From positions 2,356,001 through 2,420,000 of the forward strand of contig NZ_CP108538.1 of the NCBI RefSeq assembly GCF_035994185.1: a DNA stretch of 64,000 bases, read 5' to 3'. Shown in pieces: positions 20,570-29,684 of this stretch. Origin of the DNA: Streptomyces sp. NBC_01217. Lineage in GTDB: Bacteria > Actinomycetota > Actinomycetes > Streptomycetales > Streptomycetaceae. Numbering within the stretch: position 1 is the stretch's first letter; each line of letters starts with the position of its first letter. The position numbers and the translations under genes were made by a program. The notes under the pieces were generated by a model that ran no database searches, was not told the origin of the DNA, and saw only the letters and a program-made list of their open reading frames with translations.

Positions 20570-21139
20570 TCACAGCGTGGCGAGGAAGCCGAGCGCGACC
20601 TTCCAGGCCAGCTCGGCCGCGGCCGCGTCGTGGTCCGGCAGTTCGGCGTCCGTGAAGAGATGGCCCGCGCCCGGGTAGCGGTAGATCTCCACATCGGCGC
20701 CGGTCCGCTGCATCTGCAGATACCAGGAGTTCAGCCAGTCGTGCGTCTCGAACGGGTCCGGGTCCGCGACATGCAGCTGTACGGGCAGCTCGTCCACCGA
20801 GGCGTTCTCGGCGATGTCCGAGGTGCCGTGGAACAGCAGCAGACCGCGCGCCTTCTCGTCACCGAGCGCCAGCGTCTGGGCGGTGGACGCCCCGAAGGAG
20901 AAACCCGCGTACACCAGGCCCCGGTCGGAGTAGGGCGCGGCGGCCAGCACGGCCCTCCTGAGCAGTTCGTCCTTGCCGACCTCTTCCTTGAAGGCCAGGC
21001 CTTCCTCGACGGTCTCGAAGATGCGCCCCTCGAAGAGATCCGGCATCTGCACCTCGTGCCCGGCGGCGCGCAGCCGGGCGGCGGCCGCGTGCACGGCGGG
21101 GCGCAGTCCGTACGTCGAGTGGAAAAGCATGATGTTCAT
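20570..21139 (-). CDS. Dienelactone-hydrolase family alpha/beta hydrolase
   Basis: Cytoplasmic hydrolase of 189 residues. It opens with the strand NIMLFHSTYGL, has the nucleophile elbow region YAGFSFGASTAQTLA (a Ser in GFSFG rather than the Cys of classic dienelactone hydrolase), the strand PVQLHVADPDPFE carrying the acid, and GAGHLFTD with the catalytic His. Start is ATG 21139; ATG 21148 is three codons longer. The gene lies just after a terminator for the opposite strand and 50 nt downstream of the antiporter gene. Its substrate is not known. Confidence 0.88.
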   Translation of the reverse strand: MNIMLFHSTYGLRPAVHAAAARLRAAGHEVQMPDLFEGRIFETVEEGLAFKEEVGKDELLRRAVLAAAPYSDRGLVYAGFSFGASTAQTLALGDEKARGLLLFHGTSDIAENASVDELPVQLHVADPDPFETHDWLNSWYLQMQRTGADVEIYRYPGAGHLFTDAELPDHDAAAAELAWKVALGFLATL

Positions 21140-21189
21140 GGGGCCCATGGTGCCAGTCGCACAGGACACCGGCGCCGCACGGCACCGCG

Positions 21190-22776
21190 TCACCGCAGGC
21201 TGCGTACGTCCAGCTGCCGCAGCACCCGGTCGACGACCTCCGGGTCCGCACCCGCCTCGCTGCGGGCCGAGAGCACCGCGTGGCGGGCGGCCGACATCAT
21301 TTCGCGCTGGACGCGGCTGACCGCCCTGAAGCGTTCGGCGCGCTGCGCATAGGCCTCACGGCGCTCCTCGTCGACCATGTCGGGGCTGATCCGCGCCCCC
21401 ATGTCGTACGCGAGGCGCTGTAGCCGCTCCGCGACCTCGTCCGGGAACTGCTCGACCTCGCGGATCTCCTTGAGCCGTTGCTTCGCGGCCTTCGCCGCAC
21501 GGATCGCGAGGTCCCGCTCCAGCGCCGCCTCGGCGTCCGTGTCCGCCCGGACGCGGAGTCTGCGCACCAGCCACGGCAGGGTGAGTCCCTGGACGACGAG
21601 CGTGGCCATGATCACGGCGAAGGCGATGAAGACGATCTCGTCCCGGCCCGGGAACGGATTCCCGTCGTCCGTCTTCAGCGGAATCGCGAGCGCCAGCGCG
21701 ACCGAGGCCACTCCGCGCATCCCGGACCACCACATCACGACGGTCTCCCGCCAGCTGGTGGGGATCTCCTCGCTGACGTCGCGCCGGGTGTGCAGCCGCT
21801 TGGCGAGCCAGGTCGCGGGCAGCAGATACAGCAGCCGTACGCCGACGACGACCGCGACGACGGCCAGCCCCCAGCCGAGCATCCGTAGCTCGCGCCCGTC
21901 GGCCGTCCCGAAGACGTTGTGCAGTTCGAGGCCGATAAGTCCGAAGGCGACCCCGGTGACGAGGGTGTCGACGATCTCCCAGAAGGTTCGGCCGGTGAGC
22001 CGCCCGAGGACGTCGTCGGCGTCGGCGGTGTGCTCGGCGAGGAAGAGCGCGGTGGTGAGGACGGCCAGCACACCGGAACCCATCAGCTCCTCCGCGAGCA
22101 CATAGCTCACGAACGGCACCAGCAGGGTGAGACCGACCTGGAGCGTGGCATCACCGAGCAGGCCCATGAGCTTGATGGTGACCCAGCCGAGCACGAGACC
22201 CACGGCCACGGCGACGACGGCGGAGAGGATCAGCAGCCCGAATGCCTCCGGCAGGGAGAACGTGCCGCTCACCGCGGCGGCGATCGCCACGTGGTACAGC
22301 ACGATCGCGGTCACGTCGTTGAACAGCCCCTCGCCCTCCAGGATGGAGACGAGCCTGCGCGGCAGTCCGACCGAGCCCGCGACGGCCGTCGCCGCGATCG
22401 GGTCCGGCGGGGCGACGAGCGCGCCGAGCGCCACGGCGGCGGCGATGGGCAGCCCGGGCACGATCGCGTTGGCGACCGCGGCGACGGCGGCCGTCGTGAT
22501 GAAGACCAGCGCCACGGCCAGCAGAAAGATCGGTCGTCTGTTGGCGGCGAACTGCCGCCAGGAGGTGCGCTGCACGGAGGCGTAGAGCAGCGGCGGCAGC
22601 AGCGCGGGAAGAATGATCTCGGGCGGGATGTCCACGTTCGGTACGAAGCTGAGGAACGCCATGCCGACCCCGGCGAGCGTCATCAGCACCGGCGCGGGCA
22701 GTCCGAGACGCTCCCCCAGGGGCACCGTGACCACGGCTCCGAGCAACAGCAGGAGGAGCAGTGCCATCTGGTCCAC
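21190..22776 (-). CDS. CPA1-type Na+/H+ antiporter
   Basis: Membrane transporter of 528 residues that exchanges Na+ (or K+) for protons. It has about 12 hydrophobic segments, the family motif LGALVAPPDPIAATAV, followed by the GLPRRLVSILEGEGLFNDVTA segment, and MWWSGMRGVASVALALA near the end of the transport domain. A helical cytoplasmic tail of about 120 residues (ALERDLAIRAAKAAKQRLKE onward) follows and may be regulatory. The GTG start has GGAAGG 7 nt upstream. It is close to the hydrolase gene downstream on the same strand. Ion specificity is not determined. Confidence 0.94.
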   Translation of the reverse strand: MDQMALLLLLLLGAVVTVPLGERLGLPAPVLMTLAGVGMAFLSFVPNVDIPPEIILPALLPPLLYASVQRTSWRQFAANRRPIFLLAVALVFITTAAVAAVANAIVPGLPIAAAVALGALVAPPDPIAATAVAGSVGLPRRLVSILEGEGLFNDVTAIVLYHVAIAAAVSGTFSLPEAFGLLILSAVVAVAVGLVLGWVTIKLMGLLGDATLQVGLTLLVPFVSYVLAEELMGSGVLAVLTTALFLAEHTADADDVLGRLTGRTFWEIVDTLVTGVAFGLIGLELHNVFGTADGRELRMLGWGLAVVAVVVGVRLLYLLPATWLAKRLHTRRDVSEEIPTSWRETVVMWWSGMRGVASVALALAIPLKTDDGNPFPGRDEIVFIAFAVIMATLVVQGLTLPWLVRRLRVRADTDAEAALERDLAIRAAKAAKQRLKEIREVEQFPDEVAERLQRLAYDMGARISPDMVDEERREAYAQRAERFRAVSRVQREMMSAARHAVLSARSEAGADPEVVDRVLRQLDVRSLR

Positions 22777-22888
22777 GAGGTGCCTTCCGGAGCACGGAGA
22801 GCCGAACTCTGTGATCGGCGGATCTGGACGTCACGCCCGCCCTGCCGGACCGGCCCGGACACGGTCGCGGCTGTGCGGGGCGTGGCGG

Positions 22889-23365
22889 CTACAGGTCGCG
22901 GCGCATCGCCCGGTGGGCGATCCCGGCGTCCGGGAACTCCGGGCCGTACGCCACGTAGCCGAGCCGCTCGTAGAAGCCGAGCGCATGGGTCTGGGCGTGC
23001 AGATCGACGGCGGTCAGACCGAGCTCACGGGCCGCGTCCTCGATGGCCCGGACGAGCGCCACACCGACACCGAGACCGCGCGCCTCCTTGGCCACCGCCA
23101 GCCGGCCGAGCGAGCCGACGGTGAGGTCGCCGCCGGTCCTGTCGAGGGCGGCCGGGCCGTGCAGCAGCCGCCCGGTGCCGAGCGCGGAGCCGTCCGGCGC
23201 GACGGCGATCACATGCACCGCGACCGCGTCGAGGGCGTCGTACTCGATCTCCTCGGGCACGTTCTGCTCACCGACGAAGACGTCCTTGCGGATCTGGAAA
23301 CAGGCGGCGCGATCCTGCTCGTCGACGACGGTACGCGTGGTGTACGGGGCGGGCGTGCCGGTCAT
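22889..23365 (-). CDS. GNAT family N-acetyltransferase
   Basis: Acetyltransferase of 158 residues. It resembles the ElaA/YjcF type: [22 protein letters not shown] at the N-terminus, the acetyl-CoA loop [18 protein letters not shown], and [20 protein letters not shown] near the end. The ATG overlaps the rluD stop (ATGA) and has GGAGAG just upstream, so the two genes are translationally coupled. The acetyl acceptor is unknown. Confidence 0.92.
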   Translation of the reverse strand: MTGTPAPYTTRTVVDEQDRAACFQIRKDVFVGEQNVPEEIEYDALDAVAVHVIAVAPDGSALGTGRLLHGPAALDRTGGDLTVGSLGRLAVAKEARGLGVGVALVRAIEDAARELGLTAVDLHAQTHALGFYERLGYVAYGPEFPDAGIAHRAMRRDL

Positions 23366-24303
23366 TCGCTCTCCGCCGCGATCTTGTCCAGGGCCTGCTG
23401 GAGGTCGTCCGGGTAGTTGCTGGAGAACTCCACCCAGACGCCGTCGGACGGGTGCTCGAAGCCGAGCCGGACGGCGTGCAGCCACTGCCGCGTCAGGCCG
23501 AGGCGCTTGGCCATCGTCGGGTCGGCGCCATAGGTGAGGTCACCGACGCAGGGGTGGCGGTGGGCGGACATGTGCACCCGGATCTGGTGCGTACGGCCCG
23601 TCTCCAGCTTGATGTCCAGGAGGCTGGCGGCGCGGTAGGCCTCGATGAGGTCGTAGTGCGTCACGGAGGGCTTGCCCTCGGCCGTCACGGCCCACTTGTA
23701 GTCGTGGTTGGGATGGCGCCCGATGGGGGCGTCGATCGTGCCGCTCATCGGGTCCGGGTGGCCCTGGACCAGCGCGTGGTACTTCTTCTCGACGACCCGG
23801 TCGCGGAACTGCGCCTTCAGCAGGGTGTAGGCGCGCTCGGACTTGGCGACGACCATCAGGCCGGAGGTGCCGACGTCGAGGCGGTGGACGATGCCCTGGC
23901 GCTCGGCGGCGCCGGAGGTCGAGATCCGGTACCCGGCGGCGGCGAGACCGCCGATGACGGTCGTTCCGGTCCAGCCGGGGCTCGGGTGGGCGGCGACCCC
24001 GACCGGCTTCACGATCACGACGATGTCGTCGTCGTCGTGCACGATCTCCATGCCCTCGACGGGCTCGGCGACGATCTGCACCGGAGCGGGTGCCTGCGGC
24101 ATCTCCACTTCCAGCCAGGCACCGCCCCGTACCCGCTCGGACTTCCCGACCACCGCGCCGTCCACCTGCACCTTTCCGGCAGCGGCCAGGTCGGCGGCCT
24201 TGGTGCGGGAGAAACCGAACATCCGGGAAATGGCGGCGTCGACACGCTCGCCCTCCAGACCGTCGGGTACGGGCAGGGTGCGGACCTCGGGATACGTACT
24301 CAC
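23362..24303 (-). CDS. rluD: Ribosomal large subunit pseudouridine synthase, RluD type
   Basis: Enzyme of 313 residues that isomerises specific uridines in 23S rRNA. An S4 RNA-binding domain occupies residues 15-75 and the catalytic domain follows with [19 protein letters not shown] (catalytic Asp143), [11 protein letters not shown] and [11 protein letters not shown]. Start is GTG 24303 with only a weak Shine-Dalgarno; a CATACT element 6 nt upstream would fit a leaderless start. It follows lspA by 23 nt, an arrangement found in many bacteria, and overlaps the GNAT gene. RluA and RluD subtypes cannot be separated with certainty by sight. Confidence 0.93.
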   Translation of the reverse strand: MSTYPEVRTLPVPDGLEGERVDAAISRMFGFSRTKAADLAAAGKVQVDGAVVGKSERVRGGAWLEVEMPQAPAPVQIVAEPVEGMEIVHDDDDIVVIVKPVGVAAHPSPGWTGTTVIGGLAAAGYRISTSGAAERQGIVHRLDVGTSGLMVVAKSERAYTLLKAQFRDRVVEKKYHALVQGHPDPMSGTIDAPIGRHPNHDYKWAVTAEGKPSVTHYDLIEAYRAASLLDIKLETGRTHQIRVHMSAHRHPCVGDLTYGADPTMAKRLGLTRQWLHAVRLGFEHPSDGVWVEFSSNYPDDLQQALDKIAAESE

Positions 24304-24326
24304 CTGTCGAGTATGCCTTGCGCCCG

Positions 24327-24917
24327 CTAGTCCTTGTGCACGGTGCCGTCGGGGTCCAGGCCCTTGAAGGAAAGGATCACGATCAGGATGCCGCCGCAGA
24401 CGATCGCGGAGTCGGCGAGGTTGAAGACGGCGAAGTGCGCGGGCGCGATGAAGTCCACCACCGCGCCCTGGAAGGTGCCGGGAGCGCGGAAGATGCGGTC
24501 GGTGAGGTTGCCGAGCGCCCCGCCGAGCAGCAGGCCGAGCGCGATGGCCCACGGCAGGCTGTAGAGCTTGCGGGCGAGGCGGGCGATCACCACGATGACG
24601 GTCGCCGCGATGAAGGTGAAGATGATCGTGAAGGCCTCACCGAAGCCGAACGCGGCGCCCGCGTTACGGATCGCGTCGAACTTCAGCCAGTCGCCGAGGA
24701 TCTCGACCGGCGGGTGGTGCTCCAGCTTCGCGACCACGATCATCTTGCTGATCAGGTCGAGCAGATAGGCGAAGACGGCCACGGCGAAGAGCACCACGAC
24801 CTTCCGCTTGCCCCTGCCCGGGGCCGTCTCCTCGACCCGGTCCGCGGCCTCGTCCCCTTCGGTCCCCTCAGCTTCGGGGATGTCCGGCGTACCGATGATG
24901 CGCTCCGCCTCTGCCAC
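24327..24917 (-). CDS. lspA: Lipoprotein signal peptidase
   Basis: Membrane aspartyl protease of 196 residues that cleaves signal peptides of diacylglyceryl-modified prolipoproteins. After an acidic N-terminal extension of about 38 residues there are four membrane segments. The catalytic aspartates lie in [10 protein letters not shown] (Asp140) and FNLADSAI (Asp169). The GTG start has GAGGGA about 5 nt upstream. It is in the lspA-rluD-GNAT run on the minus strand, just downstream of the DksA-like gene. Confidence 0.95.
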   Translation of the reverse strand: MAEAERIIGTPDIPEAEGTEGDEAADRVEETAPGRGKRKVVVLFAVAVFAYLLDLISKMIVVAKLEHHPPVEILGDWLKFDAIRNAGAAFGFGEAFTIIFTFIAATVIVVIARLARKLYSLPWAIALGLLLGGALGNLTDRIFRAPGTFQGAVVDFIAPAHFAVFNLADSAIVCGGILIVILSFKGLDPDGTVHKD

Positions 24918-24975
24918 GTGAGTCCCTCAACCTAGGTTCCTGACTGAGGACGAGGGTACGACACACGGCCGCGGA

Positions 24976-25800
24976 TCAGCCGCGACGCTCCTGCTTCTGT
25001 TTGTCCTCGACACAGAGCGTGGCGCGGGGGAACGCCTGCATCCGCGCCTTGCCGATCGGATTGCCGCAGACCTCGCACAGTCCGTACGTCCCGGCGTCGA
25101 GCCGGGCCAGGGCACGCTCGGTCTGCTCCAGCATCTCCTGGGCGTTGGCGGCGAGCGACATCTCGTGTTCGCGGGTGATGTTCTTGGTGCCGGTGTCCGC
25201 CTCGTCGTCACCCGCCCCGTCGCCGGAGTCGCGCATCAGCCCGGCGAGAGCGGCGCCCGCGGCCTCCAGCTCACTTCGCAGCCGCATGATCTCGCTGCTC
25301 AGCACGGCCCGCGCCTCTTCGACCTCTTCCGGCGTCCAGGGGTCCTCACCGGGCCGGACCGCCAGCTCGCCGGGGGCTGTCGTGGCGGTTCCACGGGCCG
25401 GGGGCACGGGCGCCGCGCCCTTGCCGGCCGTGCGGGTCCGGGCCGCGCTCTTCTTGGCTACCACCGTGTGGGCTCCCGTCTGCTCGGCGGCCTCGGCCGC
25501 CATCGTGGCCGCCGCAGCGGCCTTCTTCGAAGCCTTCTTGGCCGCGCTCTTCTTCGCAGGTGCTTTTCCGGCGGGCGCCGCGTGCTCCGCGGAAGCCGCC
25601 GCCTTCTTGCCAGCGGACTTCTTCGCCGCGGACTTCTTCGCCGCGGTTTTCTTCGCCGCGGTTTTCTTCAGCGCGGTCTTCTTCGCCGCGCCCTCCTGCG
25701 AACCGCTCTGTGTACCCGCCTCTCCGCTCGTCGTTCCGGCCGCCGCACCCGTGGATCTCGATGACGCCGACTTCTTCGCGGCGGTCTTCTTCACCACCAT
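24976..25800 (-). CDS. TraR/DksA-type zinc-finger protein with histone-like Lys/Ala tail
   Basis: Protein of 274 residues in two parts. Residues 1-125 are made of Lys/Ala/Ser repeats (KKTAAKKTAAKKSAAKK and similar), like histone H1 or mycobacterial HU tails and probably able to bind nucleic acid. Residues 150-274 form a DksA/TraR domain: a helical hairpin and then YGLCEVCGNPIGKARMQAFP and TLCVEDK. The usual fourth Cys is replaced (CVED), so zinc may be bound by three Cys plus another ligand. In known DksA the domain acts on RNA polymerase; here that is inference. The ATG has GAAGGGG 9 nt upstream. Confidence 0.88.
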   Translation of the reverse strand: MVVKKTAAKKSASSRSTGAAAGTTSGEAGTQSGSQEGAAKKTALKKTAAKKTAAKKSAAKKSAGKKAAASAEHAAPAGKAPAKKSAAKKASKKAAAAATMAAEAAEQTGAHTVVAKKSAARTRTAGKGAAPVPPARGTATTAPGELAVRPGEDPWTPEEVEEARAVLSSEIMRLRSELEAAGAALAGLMRDSGDGAGDDEADTGTKNITREHEMSLAANAQEMLEQTERALARLDAGTYGLCEVCGNPIGKARMQAFPRATLCVEDKQKQERRG

Positions 25801-25813
25801 GGCCGCGGCCCCT

Positions 25814-25845
25814 TCACATATTGTGATCTTGCACGCGAATCGTGC
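25814..25845. promoter_or_regulatory. Two inverted repeats upstream of the DksA-like gene
   Basis: TCACA-TAT-TGTGA (25814-25826) and GCACG-CGAAT-CGTGC (25831-25845) stand side by side 14-45 nt upstream of the ATG, between the ribosome site and the expected promoter. They could be operators or leader hairpins. The rest of the spacer up to about 26040 holds nothing else that I can name. Confidence 0.35.
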
Positions 25846-26067
25846 TGGGACGATAAATCGACCCCAGTCCCGCGGCAACGGGGCACGCCGCCGAATCGCC
25901 CCTCCCCGTGTCCGGATACCGACGCGCTTGAATCCGTTGTTCCCAGCTCCCCGCCGGGTAATCCGCCTCCCGGCTCCCCGGCCGGACTCCGTACGGCCGC
26001 GTCTGGCCATTCGGGTCACGCCCCGCTCCACGGGTTAAACCGGTCGGCCGTCGCCCGTACGGGCCCG

Positions 26068-26073
26068 TACACT
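26068..26073 (+). promoter_or_regulatory. Candidate -10 box of the ileS T-box transcript
   Basis: TACACT at 26068-26073 is a good -10 hexamer placed 6-7 nt before the A at 26080, from which the T-box leader would begin. The -35 region (around 26045) is poor. Confidence 0.45.
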
Positions 26074-26084
26074 GGCCTCAGCGA

Positions 26085-26340
26085 GAGGCGTGGATGGGAC
26101 GAGTAGCGTCGTACGCAGCCAGGAGCGACCCGGGGACGGTGGAAGCCCGGGGGCGAGCGCGTCGTGAAGATCACCCGGAGCCGTCGGAAGAAAGCCGCAG
26201 GGCGAGTAGAACCGGCATCGCGACCCCAATGAGGGGGCCACGGGCGCACACCCGGGGCCAAGGAGGGTGGTACCGCGGGAGTCGATGAGGCTCTCGTCCC
26301 TCCGACGGAAGTGGAAAACGTCCGCCGGAGGAAGTTCGCC
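26085..26340 (+). promoter_or_regulatory. Translational T-box riboswitch controlling ileS
   Basis: The leader of ileS carries the hallmark T-box AGGGTGGTACCGCGG (26264-26278). Stem I shows GACGAGTAG near its start and GGTGGAAGCCC further in, and the likely specifier ATC (Ile) lies at 26171-26173 in GAAGATCACCCGGAG. Instead of a terminator with a T run, CCTCCGACGGA (26299-26309) can pair with TCCGCCGGAGG (26321-26331), hiding the ileS ribosome site GGAGG. Uncharged tRNA-Ile would favour the alternative pairing GGAGGG (26262-26267) with CCCTCC (26298-26303), freeing it. This is the class known from actinobacterial ileS. Confidence 0.9.
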
Positions 26341-26341
26341 C

Positions 26342-29300
26342 ATGACATCGCCGCAGTACCGCCAGGTACCCGCCCAGGTCGACCTGCCCGCGCTGGAGCA
26401 CGCCGTGCTCGATTTCTGGCGCGAGAGCAAGGTCTTCGCCAAGAGCCTCGAACAGTCCGAGGGCCGCCCCGAGTGGGTCTTCTACGAGGGCCCGCCCACC
26501 GCCAACGGCATGCCCGGCGCCCACCACATCGAGGCCCGCGTCTTCAAGGACGTCTTCCCCCGCTTCCGCACCATGCAGGGCTACCACGTGGGCCGCAAGG
26601 CCGGCTGGGACTGCCACGGACTGCCGGTCGAGCTCGCGGTCGAGAAGGAGCTGGGCTTCAACGGCAAGAAGGACATCGAGGCGTACGGCATCGCCGAGTT
26701 CAACGCCAAGTGCCGCGAGTCCGTGACCCGTCACACCGACGCGTTCACCGAGCTCACGACCCGGATGGGCTACTGGGTCGACCTCGACGACGCGTACCGC
26801 ACGATGGACCCCGAGTACGTCGAGTCGGTGTGGTGGTCGCTGAAGGAGATCTTCAACAAGGGCCTGCTGGTCCAGGACCACCGCGTCGCCCCCTGGTGCC
26901 CCCGCTGCGGGACCGGCCTCTCGGACCACGAGCTGGCGCAGGGTTACGAGACGGTCGTCGACCCGTCGGTCTTCGTGCGCTTCCCGCTCACCTCGGGCCC
27001 GCTGGCCGGCGAGGCGTCCCTTCTCGTCTGGACGACCACCCCCTGGACCCTGGTCTCCAACACCGCCGTCGCCGCGCACCCCGACGTCACCTACGTCGTC
27101 GCGACCGACGGCGAGAAGAAGCTCGTCGTCGCCCAGCCCCTCGTCGAGAAGGCACTCGGCGAGGGCTGGGAGCTCACCGGTCAGACCTTCACCGGCCGTG
27201 AGATGGAGCGCTGGACGTACGAGCGCCCGTTCACCCTGGTCGACTTCCCGGCGGAGGCCCACTACGTGGTCAACGCCGAGTACGTGACGACCGAGGACGG
27301 TACGGGTCTGGTCCACCAGTCCCCCGCCTTCGGCGCCGACGACCTCGTCGTCTGCCGTGCCTACGGCCTCCCGGTCGTGAACCCCGTCCGCCCCGACGGC
27401 ACCTTCGAGGAGGACCTGCCGCTGGTCGGCGGCGTCTTCTTCAAGAAGGCCGACGAGGCGCTCACCGAGGACCTGGCCGCCCGCGGCAAGCTCTTCCGGC
27501 ACGTCCCGTACGAGCACAGCTACCCGCACTGCTGGCGCTGCCACACCGCGCTGCTCTACTACGCGCAGCCGTCCTGGTACATCCGTACGACCGCCATCAA
27601 GGACCGGCTCCTCGAAGAGAACGAGAAGACCAACTGGTTCCCGGACTCGGTCAAGAACGGCCGCTTTGGTGACTGGCTGAACAACAACGTCGACTGGGCA
27701 CTGTCCCGCAACCGCTACTGGGGCACCCCGCTGCCGATCTGGCGCTGCGAGGACAGCCACCTCACCTGCGTCGGCTCGCGCGCCGAGCTGAGCGAGCTCA
27801 CCGGCACCGATCTCTCCGGTCTCGACCCGCACCGCCCGTTCATCGACGAGATCACATTCACCTGCTCGCACGAGAACTGCCAGCTGGAGGCGTACCGCGT
27901 CCCGGAGGTCATCGACGCCTGGTACGACTCGGGCTCGATGCCGTTCGCGCAGTGGGGCTACCCGTACAAGAACAAGGAGATCTTCGAGAGCCGCTATCCG
28001 GCGCAGTTCATCTCCGAGGCCATCGACCAGACCCGCGGCTGGTTCTACACGCTGATGGCGGTCGGCACGCTGGTCTTCGACAAGTCGTCCTACGAGAACG
28101 TGGTCTGCCTGGGCCACATCCTCGCCGAGGACGGCCGCAAGATGTCCAAGCACCTCGGGAACATCCTGCAGCCGATCCCCCTCATGGATCAGCACGGCGC
28201 GGACGCGGTGCGCTGGTTCATGGCGGCGGGCGGCTCCCCGTGGGCGGCGCGCCGCGTCGGCCACAACACGATCCAGGAGGTCGTCCGCAAGACCCTCCTG
28301 ACGTACTGGAACACGGTCGCCTTCCAGGCCCTGTACGCCCGTACGTCGAACTGGGCGCCCTCCGCGGCCGACCCGGCCCCGGCTGACCGCACGGTCCTGG
28401 ACCGCTGGCTGCTGAGCGAGCTGAACGCGCTGGTGGACCAGGTCACGCAGGCCCTGGAGGGTTACGACACCCAGCGCGCCGGCAAGCTGCTGTCGTCGTT
28501 CGTCGATGATCTGTCCAACTGGTACGTACGCCGCTCGCGCCGCCGCTTCTGGCAGGGCGACAAGGCGGCGCTGCGCACCCTGCACGAGGTCATCGAGACG
28601 GTGACCCGGCTGATGGCCCCGCTCACCCCGTTCATCACCGAGCGGGTCTGGCAGGACCTGGTGGCCCCGGTCACCCCGGAAGCCCCCGAGTCGGTCCACC
28701 TCTCCACCTGGCCGAAGGCGGACCTCGCGGTCATCGATCCGGCGCTCTCCACCCAGATGGCGCTGGTGCGCCGTCTGGTCGAGCTCGGCCGGGCCACGCG
28801 CGCCGAATCGGGCGTCAAGACCCGTCAGCCGCTGTCGCGTGCCCTGGTCGCGGCGGCGGGCTTCGACGCGCTCTCCCCCGACCTGCACTCCCAGATCACC
28901 GAGGAGCTGAACATCTCCTCGCTGGCCTCCCTCTCGGATGTCGGCGGCTCGCTGGTCGACACCACGGCGAAGGCGAACTTCCGGGCGCTCGGCAAGCGGT
29001 TCGGCAAGGGCGTCCAGGCGGTGGCCAAGGCCGTCGCGAACGCCGACGCTGCGGCCCTCTCCCTGGCCCTGCGCGAGGGCACGGCATCGGTCGAGGTGGA
29101 CGGCGAGACGGTCGCCCTCTCCCCCGACGAGGTGATCATCACCGAGACGCCGCGCGAGGGCTGGTCGGTGGCGTCCGACTCGGGCGCGACAGTCGCCCTG
29201 GACCTGGAGATCACCCCGGAGCTGCGGCGCGCGGGCCTCGCCCGTGACGCGATCCGCCTCATCCAGGAGGCCCGCAAGAACAGCGGCCTGGACGTCGCGG

Positions 29301-29491
29301 ACCGCATCGCCGTCCGCTGGACGTCGGCCTCCCCTGCCACGGTGGAGGCCCTGACCGAGCACGCGGCCCTGATCGCGGACGAGGTCCTGGCCCTGGACTA
29401 CGCACAGGGCGAGGCGGACGAGGCCTACGGCGCCCCGTTCGAGGACGAGGGCCTGTCCCTGACATTCCGCCTCCGCAAGACGGAGCAGTAA
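26342..29491 (+). CDS. ileS: Isoleucyl-tRNA synthetase, type 2 (eukaryote-like), with GAHH signature
   Basis: Class I synthetase of 1049 residues charging tRNA-Ile. The size and motifs are of the eukaryote-like type 2 group, which is naturally less sensitive to mupirocin. The first signature reads GMPGAHHIEAR (GAHH at 59-62) instead of HxGH: the first and third residues are exchanged. The second signature KMSK is at 600-603 in EDGRKMSKHLGN. The editing domain, the VIDAWYDSGSMPFAQWGYP segment and the anticodon-binding helices are all present. The ATG 26342 has GGAGG 10 nt upstream, inside the T-box sequestrator. Followed by a terminator, so monocistronic. Confidence 0.97.
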   Translation: MTSPQYRQVPAQVDLPALEHAVLDFWRESKVFAKSLEQSEGRPEWVFYEGPPTANGMPGAHHIEARVFKDVFPRFRTMQGYHVGRKAGWDCHGLPVELAVEKELGFNGKKDIEAYGIAEFNAKCRESVTRHTDAFTELTTRMGYWVDLDDAYRTMDPEYVESVWWSLKEIFNKGLLVQDHRVAPWCPRCGTGLSDHELAQGYETVVDPSVFVRFPLTSGPLAGEASLLVWTTTPWTLVSNTAVAAHPDVTYVVATDGEKKLVVAQPLVEKALGEGWELTGQTFTGREMERWTYERPFTLVDFPAEAHYVVNAEYVTTEDGTGLVHQSPAFGADDLVVCRAYGLPVVNPVRPDGTFEEDLPLVGGVFFKKADEALTEDLAARGKLFRHVPYEHSYPHCWRCHTALLYYAQPSWYIRTTAIKDRLLEENEKTNWFPDSVKNGRFGDWLNNNVDWALSRNRYWGTPLPIWRCEDSHLTCVGSRAELSELTGTDLSGLDPHRPFIDEITFTCSHENCQLEAYRVPEVIDAWYDSGSMPFAQWGYPYKNKEIFESRYPAQFISEAIDQTRGWFYTLMAVGTLVFDKSSYENVVCLGHILAEDGRKMSKHLGNILQPIPLMDQHGADAVRWFMAAGGSPWAARRVGHNTIQEVVRKTLLTYWNTVAFQALYARTSNWAPSAADPAPADRTVLDRWLLSELNALVDQVTQALEGYDTQRAGKLLSSFVDDLSNWYVRRSRRRFWQGDKAALRTLHEVIETVTRLMAPLTPFITERVWQDLVAPVTPEAPESVHLSTWPKADLAVIDPALSTQMALVRRLVELGRATRAESGVKTRQPLSRALVAAAGFDALSPDLHSQITEELNISSLASLSDVGGSLVDTTAKANFRALGKRFGKGVQAVAKAVANADAAALSLALREGTASVEVDGETVALSPDEVIITETPREGWSVASDSGATVALDLEITPELRRAGLARDAIRLIQEARKNSGLDVADRIAVRWTSASPATVEALTEHAALIADEVLALDYAQGEADEAYGAPFEDEGLSLTFRLRKTEQ

Positions 29492-29506
29492 ACCCGAGCT
29501 CCCCCA

Positions 29507-29543
29507 GGAGGCCCGCCCGGAATCCCGTTCCGGGCGGGCCTCC
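29507..29543 (+). terminator. Terminator after ileS
   Basis: Perfect 16-bp stem GGAGGCCCGCCCGGAA with its complement and a 5-nt loop, 15 nt after the ileS stop. Confidence 0.85.
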
Positions 29544-29606
29544 GGCGTTTTCCGCGGGTTCGGGGGCAGAGGCCCCCGGGGAACGCCCGTCCGCGCCCAC
29601 GGCAAA

Positions 29607-29644
29607 AGGGCCGGGCCCCGGGGAAAACCCCGGGGCCCGGCCCT
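29607..29644 (-). terminator. Terminator after divIVA
   Basis: Perfect 17-bp stem (AGGGCCGGGCCCCGGGG with its complement) around a 4-nt loop. Read on the minus strand it is followed by TTTTGCC, a short T tract, so it mainly serves the divIVA side. Confidence 0.85.
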
Positions 29645-29684
29645 CAGCCTGCCGACGGCTACGCGCTCATCGCGCGCACCCGGC

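Noticed and set aside
25420..25700. Short DNA repeats (CTTCTTCGCCGCG-type) resembling a CRISPR-like array
   Set aside because: They encode the Lys/Ala repeats of the DksA-like protein in one frame; there are no unique spacers.
26171..29605. Open frame of 1144 codons antisense to ileS
   Set aside because: Low-complexity Arg/Gly/Val translation without motifs, fully explained as the shadow of ileS.
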